The translations under genes and the position numbers were made by a program. Shown here one piece after another: positions 1 through 8,228 of a stretch of 64,000 nucleotides of DNA. The DNA is from an uncultured bacterium (GTDB lineage Bacteria; Verrucomicrobiota; Kiritimatiellia; RFP12; UBA1067). The stretch covers positions 1-64,000 of the forward strand of contig CADCAK010000010.1 in assembly GCA_902799385.1 (NCBI GenBank), in the 5' to 3' direction. The first letter of the stretch is position 1. Every line of letters starts with the position of its first letter. The notes beneath the pieces were generated by a model. That model was not told the DNA's origin. It did no database searches and worked only from the letters and a program-made list of their open reading frames with translations.

Positions 1-1773
1 GCCGCCGACCGTCGCATCCGCGCCGAACGTCACGCTCGCCGCCGTGACTGCGGCATCGACCGTCGCCGCGTCGCCGGCGTTCCTGAAGAACGCGGCGGTA
101 GAGTCGTACCAGTCGCCCGCAATGCCGTTCTTGGACCACTTGCCGCTCGTGTGCCAGCCAGCGCCGGACGAGCCATCATTCCACACATATTCGCCAGCGA
201 GAGTGTCGGAGATTACGACCTTCGTGCCTCCGGGGGCAAGAACGAGCGCGTAACGGCTCGCGTCGGGGCCCGTGACCGCGATCGCATCCACCTCGGACTG
301 TATGAACGTGCCGTTGCCTTCGTTGATCTCTAACACCGTCGTACCGTCTGCGACGCCAGCAGGAGGTATCTCGACGGCAACGAGCGCGGCCTTTGCCTCT
401 GTCGTGAGCGACAGGACTGTTCCCGCGACATTCGTTGTCCCGCCAGTATAGGACGGAGTGCCTGAAAGCGTAATGGTGCCGCCGCCGGTGAATGTCACCG
501 CGCCGACCTCCTCGGGCTTGTTTTGAAGAGCGGCACTAATGGTTATGCCATGACCATTTGAATCGAACGTCGCACCGTTCGCGCCTACATAGACGTTCAA
601 CCCGTTCTGGGCCTTGATAAGTTCTGTGGAATTGCCAATTGTGCCTAGATGACGAATCGTGCCGTTGTCGATTGTCAACTCTCCAACACCATTCGCAACG
701 TTCTTGTATATTGTATCAGTCTCAATAACACCGCCGTTCGTGACATAAACGGATGCCTTTGTAGGGGAGTCTCCATAGCAAAGATAAATATTCCCTTTGA
801 CCACAACGCTACCACCATTTACATTGAGCGTGCCAGTGGCACTGTTTCCGTGCGCAATAGTCATATTGCCGTTGGAACCGGTATTTTCATACCGCCCGCC
901 AGCATTGACCGTCAGGGTGCCGGTGGAAGTCTCGCCAAGACGCATATAGGATCCTGTGTTGACTATAGCGCCGCCGTTGTTTATCACGACACTACCCGTT
1001 CCGCCATTACCTACGCGAATCAAGTTTGCCACCGACATCGTACTACCGTTGACCACGAACTCTCCCGTGCCTCCGCTTCCAACTGTGATCCATCTTGTAA
1101 CAGACAGCGTACCATCATTGACTTCAACTTTGCCCGTTGATCCTGATTTCAAGCCCACAAGAAGATCCTGTCTGCAACTAACCGTGGCATTGGGGTTGTC
1201 AAGCTTCAGAAGACCCTTGTATATGTTGAAATTACCTGTTGATGTAAGACTGACCTTGCTGTTGCCGTCTATCGTAACATATCCGCCGATATCGTAGCTC
1301 CGATCGGACGTACCTAGATTGAATGCCGCCCCACTGTACGTACCGCGCTTTATCGTCAGCCAACCATCGGTTCTCCTATTGTCTTGAGTACCATTGGTGC
1401 TGCCGATGTAAAAAATGCCGGTGGTAGACATGCCATGCGCATCGTTGCCTGTAGTGAAAACAAAGGGATTGCTTTCTGTCGAGGCGTTGTCAATTGCAAT
1501 TTTTGACCCCGTAAAAGAAACCGCAGAATCAAAGTTGACGGTGTAGTTTACAATATTGTAAGAAGTGCACCTGAAAAGCACTATTGCATCTTTTGTCCCC
1601 GGTTTCGTACCATCCCACCAATTCGCTGCAGTGGAATAATTCCTGTTACCGCCATTGCCATACCAATACGCATATCCGTATGCCGTCTGCAACGCGCCAA
1701 ATGCAAAGACAGCGGCGAGGAGATAACTTACAACTTTACCCCCCCCCCCATGGTTTTTATCAATTATGTTCAT
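1..1773 (-). CDS. Giant secreted repeat adhesin / autotransporter-like protein (N-terminal part)
   Basis: The frame is open from the ATG at 1773 to the window edge, 591 codons, so the C-terminus lies outside. An AAGGAG Shine-Dalgarno precedes the ATG. The N-terminus is MNIIDKNHGGGG, then a lysine and a hydrophobic stretch (VVSYLLAAVFAFGALQTAYG) that looks like a signal peptide. The rest is many imperfect strands of the type GTLTVNGG / GTGEFVVNGS / GTGSVVINNGG, about 20-25 residues each, as in beta-helical passenger domains of autotransporters and PEP-CTERM-like adhesins. A second unit begins near position 190 with an EYVWNDGSSG-like WxG motif that echoes residues AYWYGNGG near the start. Glycine is dense and cysteine rare. 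I infer a surface or extracellular role; the anchoring domain is not visible. The four glycines are encoded by a G11 tract (see the separate entry). Confidence 0.8.
   Translation of the reverse strand, partial: MNIIDKNHGGGGKVVSYLLAAVFAFGALQTAYGYAYWYGNGGNRNYSTAANWWDGTKPGTKDAIVLFRCTSYNIVNYTVNFDSAVSFTGSKIAIDNASTESNPFVFTTGNDAHGMSTTGIFYIGSTNGTQDNRRTDGWLTIKRGTYSGAAFNLGTSDRSYDIGGYVTIDGNSKVSLTSTGNFNIYKGLLKLDNPNATVSCRQDLLVGLKSGSTGKVEVNDGTLSVTRWITVGSGGTGEFVVNGSTMSVANLIRVGNGGTGSVVINNGGAIVNTGSYMRLGETSTGTLTVNAGGRYENTGSNGNMTIAHGNSATGTLNVNGGSVVVKGNIYLCYGDSPTKASVYVTNGGVIETDTIYKNVANGVGELTIDNGTIRHLGTIGNSTELIKAQNGLNVYVGANGATFDSNGHGITISAALQNKPEEVGAVTFTGGGTITLSGTPSYTGGTTNVAGTVLSLTTEAKAALVAVEIPPAGVADGTTVLEINEGNGTFIQSEVDAIAVTGPDASRYALVLAPGGTKVVISDTLAGEYVWNDGSSGAGWHTSGKWSKNGIAGDWYDSTAAFFRNAGDAATVDAAVTAASVTFGADATVGG
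1739..1749 (-). repeat. G11 homopolymer inside the adhesin reading frame
   Basis: Eleven consecutive C on the plus strand, read as G11 on the coding strand, cover codons 9-12 of the adhesin, immediately upstream of its signal peptide. With 11 G the frame continues through the whole passenger. With 10 G the next codons would be GTA AAG TTG TAA, stopping at once. This is the classic layout of a slipped-strand phase-variation tract. Confidence 0.85.
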
Positions 1774-1823
1774 TTTAGTTCTCCTTGTTTGTTTTGTGTT
1801 ATTTGTGAACATGAAATTTGCGG

Positions 1824-2282
1824 TCATGCCATCGACGCCTGAAGCTTCTTTACCTGTGCAAGCGAAAGGCCGGAGTATCTTGCAATGTCCTTCAATGCAA
1901 GAATGCCGTCCTTCAGCATGCGCTTCGCCGTCGCGAGCATGGTCTCGCGCTTACCTTCGGCCTTGATTTTTTCCATTGCCTTGCACATGACGTGCCTCCC
2001 TTCGTCTGAATTCTTAAACTTGTTGACTTGCCTCTTTAGAATGTCGAAATACATCTCCGCCGCGTCGCGGCACAACAGATCGTGTACGAGCCGACCAATC
2101 TCTGTTGCGCTTTTCGTCGCGCCGTTCACGTAGATGATATGCGTTCCGTCGCCCAGAATCTTACTCGACTTCTTTTCGACTCTCTCATAGGCATAAACAT
2201 TCTGACTATTGCGCCTCACGCGCGTCCTACGCGCGTTAACGGCGACGCCTCTCCCGTCGCAATTCTGGAGGCTAGTGGTCAT
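1824..2282 (-). pseudogene. Truncated Rpn-family (PD-(D/E)XK) nuclease/transposase-like remnant
   Basis: A 152-residue frame starts at the ATG at 2282. From residue 40 on it matches the second Rpn copy at 49352-50154 almost residue for residue: GDGTHIIYVNGATKSATEIG, then LVHDLLCRDAAEMYFDILKRQ, and the C-terminal LALKDIARYSGLSLAQVKKL tail typical of Rpn proteins. The catalytic N-terminal nuclease domain, which in the other copy carries the D and ExQ residues, is missing. In its place is a short scrambled stretch that still keeps LQ and GRGV. This is best explained by an internal deletion of about 85 codons, so nuclease activity is not expected. The ATG follows a consensus extended -10 box by 7 nt, so the remnant may still be transcribed. 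Rpn proteins promote RecA-independent recombination in E. coli (family knowledge). Confidence 0.7.
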
Positions 2283-2289
2283 GGCATGT

Positions 2290-2298
2290 ATTATATCA
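2290..2298 (-). promoter_or_regulatory. Extended -10 promoter, leaderless geometry
   Basis: TGATATAAT reads on the minus strand. The last T of TATAAT lies 7 nt before the ATG at 2282, so normal start-site selection would put the 5' end at or next to the start codon. No convincing -35 box at 16-18 nt was seen. Confidence 0.6.
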
Positions 2299-2536
2299 TA
2301 TCTTCGCGGACAATGCCGCATCAAAATGAATTTTACGGTCCCCGGACCTTTCGCCAACGGTAGCGCTACCCCTGACAGCACGGCACTCATTGGGCAGCCA
2401 GGACGAACAGGACGGACTGGACTCGGCGGAGCAGCCCCGCGAGCCATCGGTCTGCACGGCGAGCAAGTCGGGCGCAGGCCCCGCCGCTTACGCGCGACTT
2501 TCAGCCCTGAGCCGAAACGCGCGTAAACGCCGCCTT

Positions 2537-3568
2537 CTACCTCTCGAACGAGGACTTCTCGGGGAGTATCCTTTCGAAGGCGGCGGCAATGCGCCTGAAA
2601 CATCCTTCCGGGTCGGAAATGCGCTCGGAGTCGTTGATGCAGACCTGCGGATGCGCCTGCGACGCGACGAGCTTGCAGACACGCTCAAGGTTAGAGTCGT
2701 CGAGCAGGACCGTCTCGCCCCTGCGCTTTTCGTTTAGCGGCACGAAGTCACCCTTCACCATATTCCAGGCCGCCGCAAGCCAATGGCTTACGCCGTCGTT
2801 TATGCGGAAGCGACTTCGAGACGTCTTGTCCATTATGTCCGGCTGCGCGCGCCAGATCTCGTCAAACGTCGACTTGAGATGCGGGAGCGGAAGATGGCCG
2901 AATGTCCCGGGGATGAACATGCGGTTCACGGCGAATGAGGCGAGGTTCTTGGCGGCGCGAGCAAGGCCAAGCTTGCGGATGTCCGCAAACTTCAGGATGT
3001 TGCGCCGTATGAGGCCGACGACGTCCATGCTCCTGGCGAGGACGCCGCCGTTGTTGACGACGATGCGGCTTGCCGTGGAGCAGCCGAGCCACCTCGGAAT
3101 GCCGAGGTCGCACGCGAGGACGGGAAGTCCGCCACGGAAGAACTGCTCAGGCGTGGACGGCCTCAGCAGGAACATGTCGTCGTTGAACAGGACGAAGCGC
3201 TCCGAAAGGCCTGGAATGCGGTGGAGGTTCAGCTCGATAGTGTCGGAATGGAACGTCGGGAGATATTCTTGCGGAATGTAGTCCGCGTGGTTTACGAGGC
3301 GCAGCTTGGAGTTCGTCTCGTCGAGCCAGTCCGGCTTCTGGCCGCACGTCACGAAGAACACGCGGTCGGCCCACGGGGCGAACTTCTCGACGGAGCGGAA
3401 CCAGTACCTCAGAAGCCCGCAGTCGCGGTAGCGGCAGTCGGCGTTTGCCTCGCCGCCGGCGAGCGACGAGGAGGCGGACGACTCGACGCCGAGGTACTTC
3501 CTCTTCTGCGCGAGCCATTCGCGGTCGCCGCCGTCCACCCACGTCACTACAAAGTCGATCTTTTCCAT
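2537..3568 (-). CDS. Stealth-family polysaccharide phosphotransferase
   Basis: 343 residues. The start is the ATG at 3568, with MEKIDFVVTWVDGGD at the N-terminus. That FVVTWVDG-D motif is the Stealth conserved region 1 signature. The middle shows YWFRSVEKFAPWADRVFFVT, then RFVLFNDDMFLLRP, the Stealth CR2 core, with FNDDMF carrying the conserved acidic pair. Further on, NDGVSHWL fits the later conserved region. Family members transfer sugar-1-phosphate from nucleotide sugars onto capsular polysaccharides (GlcNAc-1-phosphotransferase type). It is the last gene of the exopolysaccharide run. An AGGGGAAAG Shine-Dalgarno lies inside the end of the flippase gene, whose stop is 1 nt upstream, so translation is probably coupled. 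Confidence 0.88.
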   Translation of the reverse strand: MEKIDFVVTWVDGGDREWLAQKRKYLGVESSASSSLAGGEANADCRYRDCGLLRYWFRSVEKFAPWADRVFFVTCGQKPDWLDETNSKLRLVNHADYIPQEYLPTFHSDTIELNLHRIPGLSERFVLFNDDMFLLRPSTPEQFFRGGLPVLACDLGIPRWLGCSTASRIVVNNGGVLARSMDVVGLIRRNILKFADIRKLGLARAAKNLASFAVNRMFIPGTFGHLPLPHLKSTFDEIWRAQPDIMDKTSRSRFRINDGVSHWLAAAWNMVKGDFVPLNEKRRGETVLLDDSNLERVCKLVASQAHPQVCINDSERISDPEGCFRRIAAAFERILPEKSSFER

Positions 3569-3569
3569 C

Positions 3570-5123
3570 TCACTTTCCCCTTCTCGACTTGACGATAGCC
3601 ACCAGGTCACTGCGGAAGAACGCAAAAACCGCACCTACGGACACAGCGGACGCCACGACGCCCTTGGCGGCAAGCCCGGCGATTCCGGCGAGCGGAACCA
3701 GGTGCGCCGCCCCCCACGCCGCCGCGCTCAGCGCGACCGCCAGCAAGGCGAAGCGAAGTTGCGAACGCCACCAGAGGCGCGACTCGGCGCCAGAGAAGAA
3801 CGCGGTGAACATGACGTGCGACTCCCACGGAATCTGGATGAAAGCGAAGCCAAGTATCGTCGAGAATATGACGCCGTCAAGCTTGTAGGCGTCGGGCAGG
3901 AAAATGACGAAGAGGATGTTCGTGCCGAGGTTTACGGCGCCGGCGACAATCGGCTTCCAGCGGTCCTGCGACCATAGCGATGCGGCGGCCTTGAACGACA
4001 TGAGCACCTGGCGCGACTGCATCACGTAGAAGTAGACGACCATCAAGACCGGCGTCAGGGCGTGGCGCACGAGGTCGGGATCGTCCTTTACCCACACGGA
4101 GATGAACGGCTGGTACAGCGCGGTCATCATCGCCGAGCAGAAGATGACGACGGACATGCAGAGGCGGTTCATCCGCATCAGGAGCTTGAAGTTCTCCGCC
4201 TTCGACTCGGTGTATATCTTGTTGCCGAAGCCGCCCATCATCGACGCATAGACGATTGCGACGAGGCTGCCGACCGACGTTACGACGTAGTAGTAGTTCC
4301 CGTATGCGGCGACCGCGACGAGGCCGAGGAACGCCGATATCACGAGGTTGTCAGTCGAATGAGTGACCACCCCGCCCACCTTGTGCATGAAAATTGACTT
4401 GACGTCGGAGAGGACGTGGCGGCGCAGGTCGGCCGGCAGCGTGCCGCGCGGCTCGATGTCGGGGAAGAGCCTGCGCGACGCCGTGACGAGCAGGACGTTC
4501 TGCACGACGGTAAAGACGACGGTCGCGAGGACGTAGCAGTAGTAGACCGTCGCCGGAGGCTGGCTGAGGAAGTGGCGCATCACCAGGAGAATGAGGAACA
4601 CTACGACATACTGCGCCACGGAGACTGCGGTGCGGATGTTCGTTATGACGTCGTTGCGGTGGTGCGCGCCCAGCACCACGCCTCGGTACGCGAAGAGGAA
4701 GTAGCTCGCCGCAGTGTTCACGAGGTGGATGACGTACAGGACGTGCAAGTCGATGCCTGGGGGCACGGCCCCGTGCACGAGCCGGTCGAGGAACGGCAGG
4801 AGCGCGAGCCCGAGGGCGAAGATGACGACGCCCACGCAGCGGTACACGGTGCGGTAGAACCTGAGGTACGCGCGGAGAAGGTCCCTGTCGTCGTCCGCCA
4901 CGGGCTTGTACATCGAGCACACGACGGCGGTGCCGAAGCCGAGCTCGGCGAGGGCGAGGACGCCGAGCACCGAGCTGAATAGCCCGTTGAGGCCGAGGAA
5001 CGCCGGGCTGAGCAGCCAGAGGAAGAGCGTGCGGTTCAGGAACGGGAAGACCAGCCGGATGCCGCTGCTGGCCGCGTTGGCCAGCATGTTGCGCCTGACG
5101 TTTTTCCTGAAGTCGAGTTTCAT
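3570..5123 (-). CDS. Wzx-type polysaccharide flippase (MATE/MOP superfamily)
   Basis: 517 residues starting MKLDFRKNVRRNML, overlapping the preceding gene by 4 nt (ATGA). About 12-14 hydrophobic segments run the full length. The N-terminal region, with RLVFPFLNRTLFLWLL followed by FLGLNGLFSSVLGVLAL and ELGFGTAVVCSMYKP, is typical of polysaccharide-biosynthesis (PF01943/PF13440-type) flippases. Expected role: moving lipid-linked repeat units across the inner membrane. It sits between a glycosyltransferase-like gene and the Stealth gene in a capsule-type locus together with Wza- and Wzc-like genes, which supports a Wzx/Wzy-dependent route. Substrate cannot be predicted from sequence. Confidence 0.88.
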   Translation of the reverse strand: MKLDFRKNVRRNMLANAASSGIRLVFPFLNRTLFLWLLSPAFLGLNGLFSSVLGVLALAELGFGTAVVCSMYKPVADDDRDLLRAYLRFYRTVYRCVGVVIFALGLALLPFLDRLVHGAVPPGIDLHVLYVIHLVNTAASYFLFAYRGVVLGAHHRNDVITNIRTAVSVAQYVVVFLILLVMRHFLSQPPATVYYCYVLATVVFTVVQNVLLVTASRRLFPDIEPRGTLPADLRRHVLSDVKSIFMHKVGGVVTHSTDNLVISAFLGLVAVAAYGNYYYVVTSVGSLVAIVYASMMGGFGNKIYTESKAENFKLLMRMNRLCMSVVIFCSAMMTALYQPFISVWVKDDPDLVRHALTPVLMVVYFYVMQSRQVLMSFKAAASLWSQDRWKPIVAGAVNLGTNILFVIFLPDAYKLDGVIFSTILGFAFIQIPWESHVMFTAFFSGAESRLWWRSQLRFALLAVALSAAAWGAAHLVPLAGIAGLAAKGVVASAVSVGAVFAFFRSDLVAIVKSRRGK

Positions 5124-6049
5124 GCCTTGAAGACCTTCCTCTTGAGCTTGATGCCGCGCCAGACCCACGGCGCGAGGGGCGCCGCCGCACGGCAGAGCGG
5201 CCACCAGCCCTTCTTAAGGGGCAGCGGCAGGTCGCAGGGCTTCACGACGCCCTTCTCGACGAGCCAGTCCACGACTGGGGCGACGACGCCGTGCCACTTC
5301 AGGGAATAGGAGTTCCACATCTGCCACGGCTTCGGGTTGTAGGCGAAATGCGCAAAGTAGCGGCTCCTGTCCACGCTGCCGTTGGCCTTGTAGACATCGA
5401 CCACCTTCGGCGCCGCCGGGTCGAAGCACAGGAGACTGCCGAGGACGCTTTCGTCAGTCTGGAAATACGGCGAGCCGTGCTTCATTATTATCGCGACGTC
5501 CGACGGCAGCACGTTCCCGATCTGCCTCTGCCAGCGTTCGAGGAACGTACGCCACTTGCGGTGGACGACTATGAACGGGGCGTTCATGCGCGTCGGATAG
5601 CGGCTCTCGGGAAGCGCCGCGCCGCAGAACCTCTCGACGTCGCGCCGCCATGTATCGAGCGTTGCGGGCTTGAAGTCGTCCGGCGGCGGGCTATACTTGC
5701 GTATGATGATCTCGTCAGGGTCGTCACCGACGAGCCACTCCGAGCAGTCACCGACGAACGCGCCGTCGGAGTCGGCCCAGCAGACCCAGTCGGTCCCGAT
5801 TTCGTCGAGGTTCATCAGCATGGGCTTCTGACATGTCACGCACTGGCGAGACGGCGGAAGCTCCTTCAGCGTCACGCCGCCGAGTGACAGGACCTTTGCC
5901 TTCATGTCGTCCGTCCAGCCAGTCGTCCCCACTACCACGGGATGCGGCATCCCATTCCTGCGCATACTGGCGACCAGGAGCAGCGCCCCCCAGGCAAACG
6001 CCCTGTCGCCCGCCGTCACCACTGTCGTGGAAATCTTTCTTTCATCCAT
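5120..6049 (-). CDS. Glycosyltransferase-like protein of the exopolysaccharide locus
   Basis: 309 residues. The start is the ATG at 6049, behind a strong GGAGGAG site. The N-terminus has a beta-alpha pattern (TTVVTAGDRAFAWGALLLVAS, then PHPVVVGT) with SLGGVTLKELPP. WVCWADSDGAFVGD contains an acidic D-S-D motif resembling the DxD of GT-A nucleotide-sugar transferases. RMNAPFIVVHRKWRTFLERW and GSPYFQTDESVLGSLL are also typical of GT-A folds such as GT8/GT77-like enzymes. It overlaps the flippase gene by 4 nt and follows the GH9 gene. I am fairly confident of a GT-A-like fold and not confident of any donor or acceptor. Confidence 0.65.
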   Translation of the reverse strand: MDERKISTTVVTAGDRAFAWGALLLVASMRRNGMPHPVVVGTTGWTDDMKAKVLSLGGVTLKELPPSRQCVTCQKPMLMNLDEIGTDWVCWADSDGAFVGDCSEWLVGDDPDEIIIRKYSPPPDDFKPATLDTWRRDVERFCGAALPESRYPTRMNAPFIVVHRKWRTFLERWQRQIGNVLPSDVAIIMKHGSPYFQTDESVLGSLLCFDPAAPKVVDVYKANGSVDRSRYFAHFAYNPKPWQMWNSYSLKWHGVVAPVVDWLVEKGVVKPCDLPLPLKKGWWPLCRAAAPLAPWVWRGIKLKRKVFKA

Positions 6050-6074
6050 ATCGTCTTCTCCTCCCGGCCCTTCT

Positions 6075-8228
6075 TCAGGGCATCGTCCAATATCCTGGCA
6101 ATTTCCTAACGTCGTCCGCCGGCTTCGGGCGCACGGGCGGCGGCGTCCCCGTCGGCGAAAGCAGGTAGCCGCAGACACTTGCGGCCGGCGCAATCGTCTC
6201 CCATACCGTATACTCGCTCGCGGCGACGGTCTGGTTCTCGACGTTCCCCCACCTGCGCCAAATCGGACACTTTGTCGCAAACGCCTTGTCGCCGCCGTAG
6301 ACAAGCTCAACCGCCTTCGCCGGCATTCCGTAGTTCCAGCGGTACGGCGTTATCCCTGGCACGTACTCGGCGATGCCGTCGACGTACGACGGCAGGTCGA
6401 GGAACGCGACCGGATAAACCGTACCAAGCCCGCTCGTCAGCGTCGTCCCCTGCGGATTGCATCCGTTATGGAAGTCCAACGCAGCGTAGGCGGCGGCGAG
6501 GTATTTCTCCTTGCCGGTCGCCGCATGCGCGGCAATCAGGGTCTGCGCACGGCGCAGCGGATGGCACTGCCCCCAGCCCATCGCATGGCACCAGCCCTTG
6601 CCGGGGAACCACCACGGGCAACGGTAGGCGTACGCCCCGTCCACCTGCTTGACCATGTCATCCGCCCGATGGAGGATCTTGCGATTCCATTCCTTCGCAA
6701 GCCACGAGACATCCGGCGGCAGCCCCAGCGCGCGCTCGCCGGCGAGCGAAAGCGCGCCCCATTTCCATTCGTTTTTCCTGAAGTCTGCGAGGGCCTCGCC
6801 CTTTCGTTTCTCCAATTCGTCGAGATACGACCTTTCGCCCGTCAGCGCGGCGAGGTTGACGGCAGCCTTGACGAGCGCAAGCGCGGGGAGAGTCGTCGAT
6901 TCGTTCCATTCGATGGCCCGGCGTTCGCGGAACACCATCGCCTTTTCCTTCGTCACAAAGAACGTCTCGTGCGCCGGCGGAGACTTCACCGCAAATTCCC
7001 AGGCTCGTTTCGCGGAATCAAGGTACTTCCTGCGGAACGCCGGGTGGCACCGCGCAAGAAGCGCGGCGTGGGCGGCGTAGGCGAGGGAGCTCGCGCGCGT
7101 CGCCCGCGACACGGCGTAGCGCATAGTGTCGCGCTCCGCGACGTTCCCGGGGACTGGATGGCCCGTCGACTCGATCCACGTGCCGACGCCGCCGTCCTTC
7201 TGCTGGACGGCGAGAAGATGCCGCAACCCCCACTCGGCCTCGTCGAGGATGTCGGGCAGTCCGTTTGCGTTCTCCGGAATCGCAAGTTGCCCGTCACCGA
7301 AATTGTCCGGCTTCACCAGATAGACGGCGCAGAGGTCGTTGACGATGTTGAGGTGAGTCGGTCGGCGGTCGTAGTCCGCCGCATCGTGCCAGCCGCCCGA
7401 AACCGCGATCTTCTCGCCGCCGTCCCAGTCTGTGTTCTGGCGAATGACGTCAAACCACCTGCTATCCTTTGGCAGCTTGCCTTCTTCCGGCGCGAAAGTG
7501 CCGCGCACGACGTTCGTGTGGCATGCGCCTGCGGTCCAGCGGGTATAGGGCCCAGCCTTCGCGATGCCGCAGCGCTTCTGGTATAGTCCGCCCATGTGGA
7601 CCCTGAACGCGTCCTCCGCCGCGCCGCGCCAGATGCGGAAGTCCGCACTTCGACCAACGCCTTCGACGCGTACGAAGTAGGTCCCCTCATTTGTGACGGA
7701 CGAAAAGTCCATCTCGTATGTACACTCTCCGGTGAAAGGCGTTCCTTCCTTGGTCGTAGCGTCCGGGACGCGCAGGACGGGCGGGACAGGCGAGACGAAC
7801 GCGACATTCCCCGTCTTCGCATCGACGAGTTCCCAGCCCACGTCTGCGCCACTTTTCACTTTCCACTTTCCACTTTCCACTTCTCTTGGCTTCCACGCGC
7901 CGAGCTTCGGGCCGAGCCACGCGCCGATGTATGCGAACTTCGGCTGGTCGGGGGAGTAGCCGACCTGGTTGACCTTGAATAGAGGGCTAGGCCTTTCGGG
8001 GTCGTAGTCCGGGAACGCCTTGTCGCCAGTGCGAAAGACGCTGTAGAGGATTCGCGCTTCGGGATTCTTCGCAAGCGGGTCCTTCTGCCCGTTCGCGGAC
8101 GGCCACCAGCCGGGCTCCGACGACAGTGCACGCCCCTCGCGGTCGTCGTCGGTCTGGTACAGCGACGTGTACGGGTCGAGGAATCGCAGCATGGACGCGG
8201 CCAACAACGCCGCCGCAACGCTAGCCAT
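6075..8228 (-). CDS. Glycoside hydrolase family 9 (endoglucanase-type), secreted
   Basis: 717 residues. The N-terminus MASVAAALLAASML looks like a short signal peptide. Residues about 80-190 form an immunoglobulin-like domain (FKVNQVGYSPDQPKFAYIG, as in CelD_N). The GH9 (alpha/alpha)6 barrel follows, with GGWHDAADYDRRP carrying the catalytic-base aspartates (DAGDY in relatives), PDILDEAEWGLRHLL and YRWNYGMPAKAVELV. The start ATG overlaps the end of the upstream polymerase gene by 8 nt. Enzymes in polysaccharide export loci often trim or release polymer, so a beta-1,4-glucan-like product is possible but is inference. An in-frame heptamer array at 7851-7883 encodes VESGKWKVKSG within the Ig-like region. 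Confidence 0.85.
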   Translation of the reverse strand: MASVAAALLAASMLRFLDPYTSLYQTDDDREGRALSSEPGWWPSANGQKDPLAKNPEARILYSVFRTGDKAFPDYDPERPSPLFKVNQVGYSPDQPKFAYIGAWLGPKLGAWKPREVESGKWKVKSGADVGWELVDAKTGNVAFVSPVPPVLRVPDATTKEGTPFTGECTYEMDFSSVTNEGTYFVRVEGVGRSADFRIWRGAAEDAFRVHMGGLYQKRCGIAKAGPYTRWTAGACHTNVVRGTFAPEEGKLPKDSRWFDVIRQNTDWDGGEKIAVSGGWHDAADYDRRPTHLNIVNDLCAVYLVKPDNFGDGQLAIPENANGLPDILDEAEWGLRHLLAVQQKDGGVGTWIESTGHPVPGNVAERDTMRYAVSRATRASSLAYAAHAALLARCHPAFRRKYLDSAKRAWEFAVKSPPAHETFFVTKEKAMVFRERRAIEWNESTTLPALALVKAAVNLAALTGERSYLDELEKRKGEALADFRKNEWKWGALSLAGERALGLPPDVSWLAKEWNRKILHRADDMVKQVDGAYAYRCPWWFPGKGWCHAMGWGQCHPLRRAQTLIAAHAATGKEKYLAAAYAALDFHNGCNPQGTTLTSGLGTVYPVAFLDLPSYVDGIAEYVPGITPYRWNYGMPAKAVELVYGGDKAFATKCPIWRRWGNVENQTVAASEYTVWETIAPAASVCGYLLSPTGTPPPVRPKPADDVRKLPGYWTMP
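7851..7883 (-). repeat. Heptamer array (ACTTTCC type) in the GH9 gene
   Basis: Plus-strand units acttttc, then three actttcc, then acttctc. They are read in frame as lysine/valine/serine-rich residues between two strands of the Ig-like domain. The same heptamer family recurs at 15691, 19921, 20301, 46364 and 52888. Confidence 0.75.
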
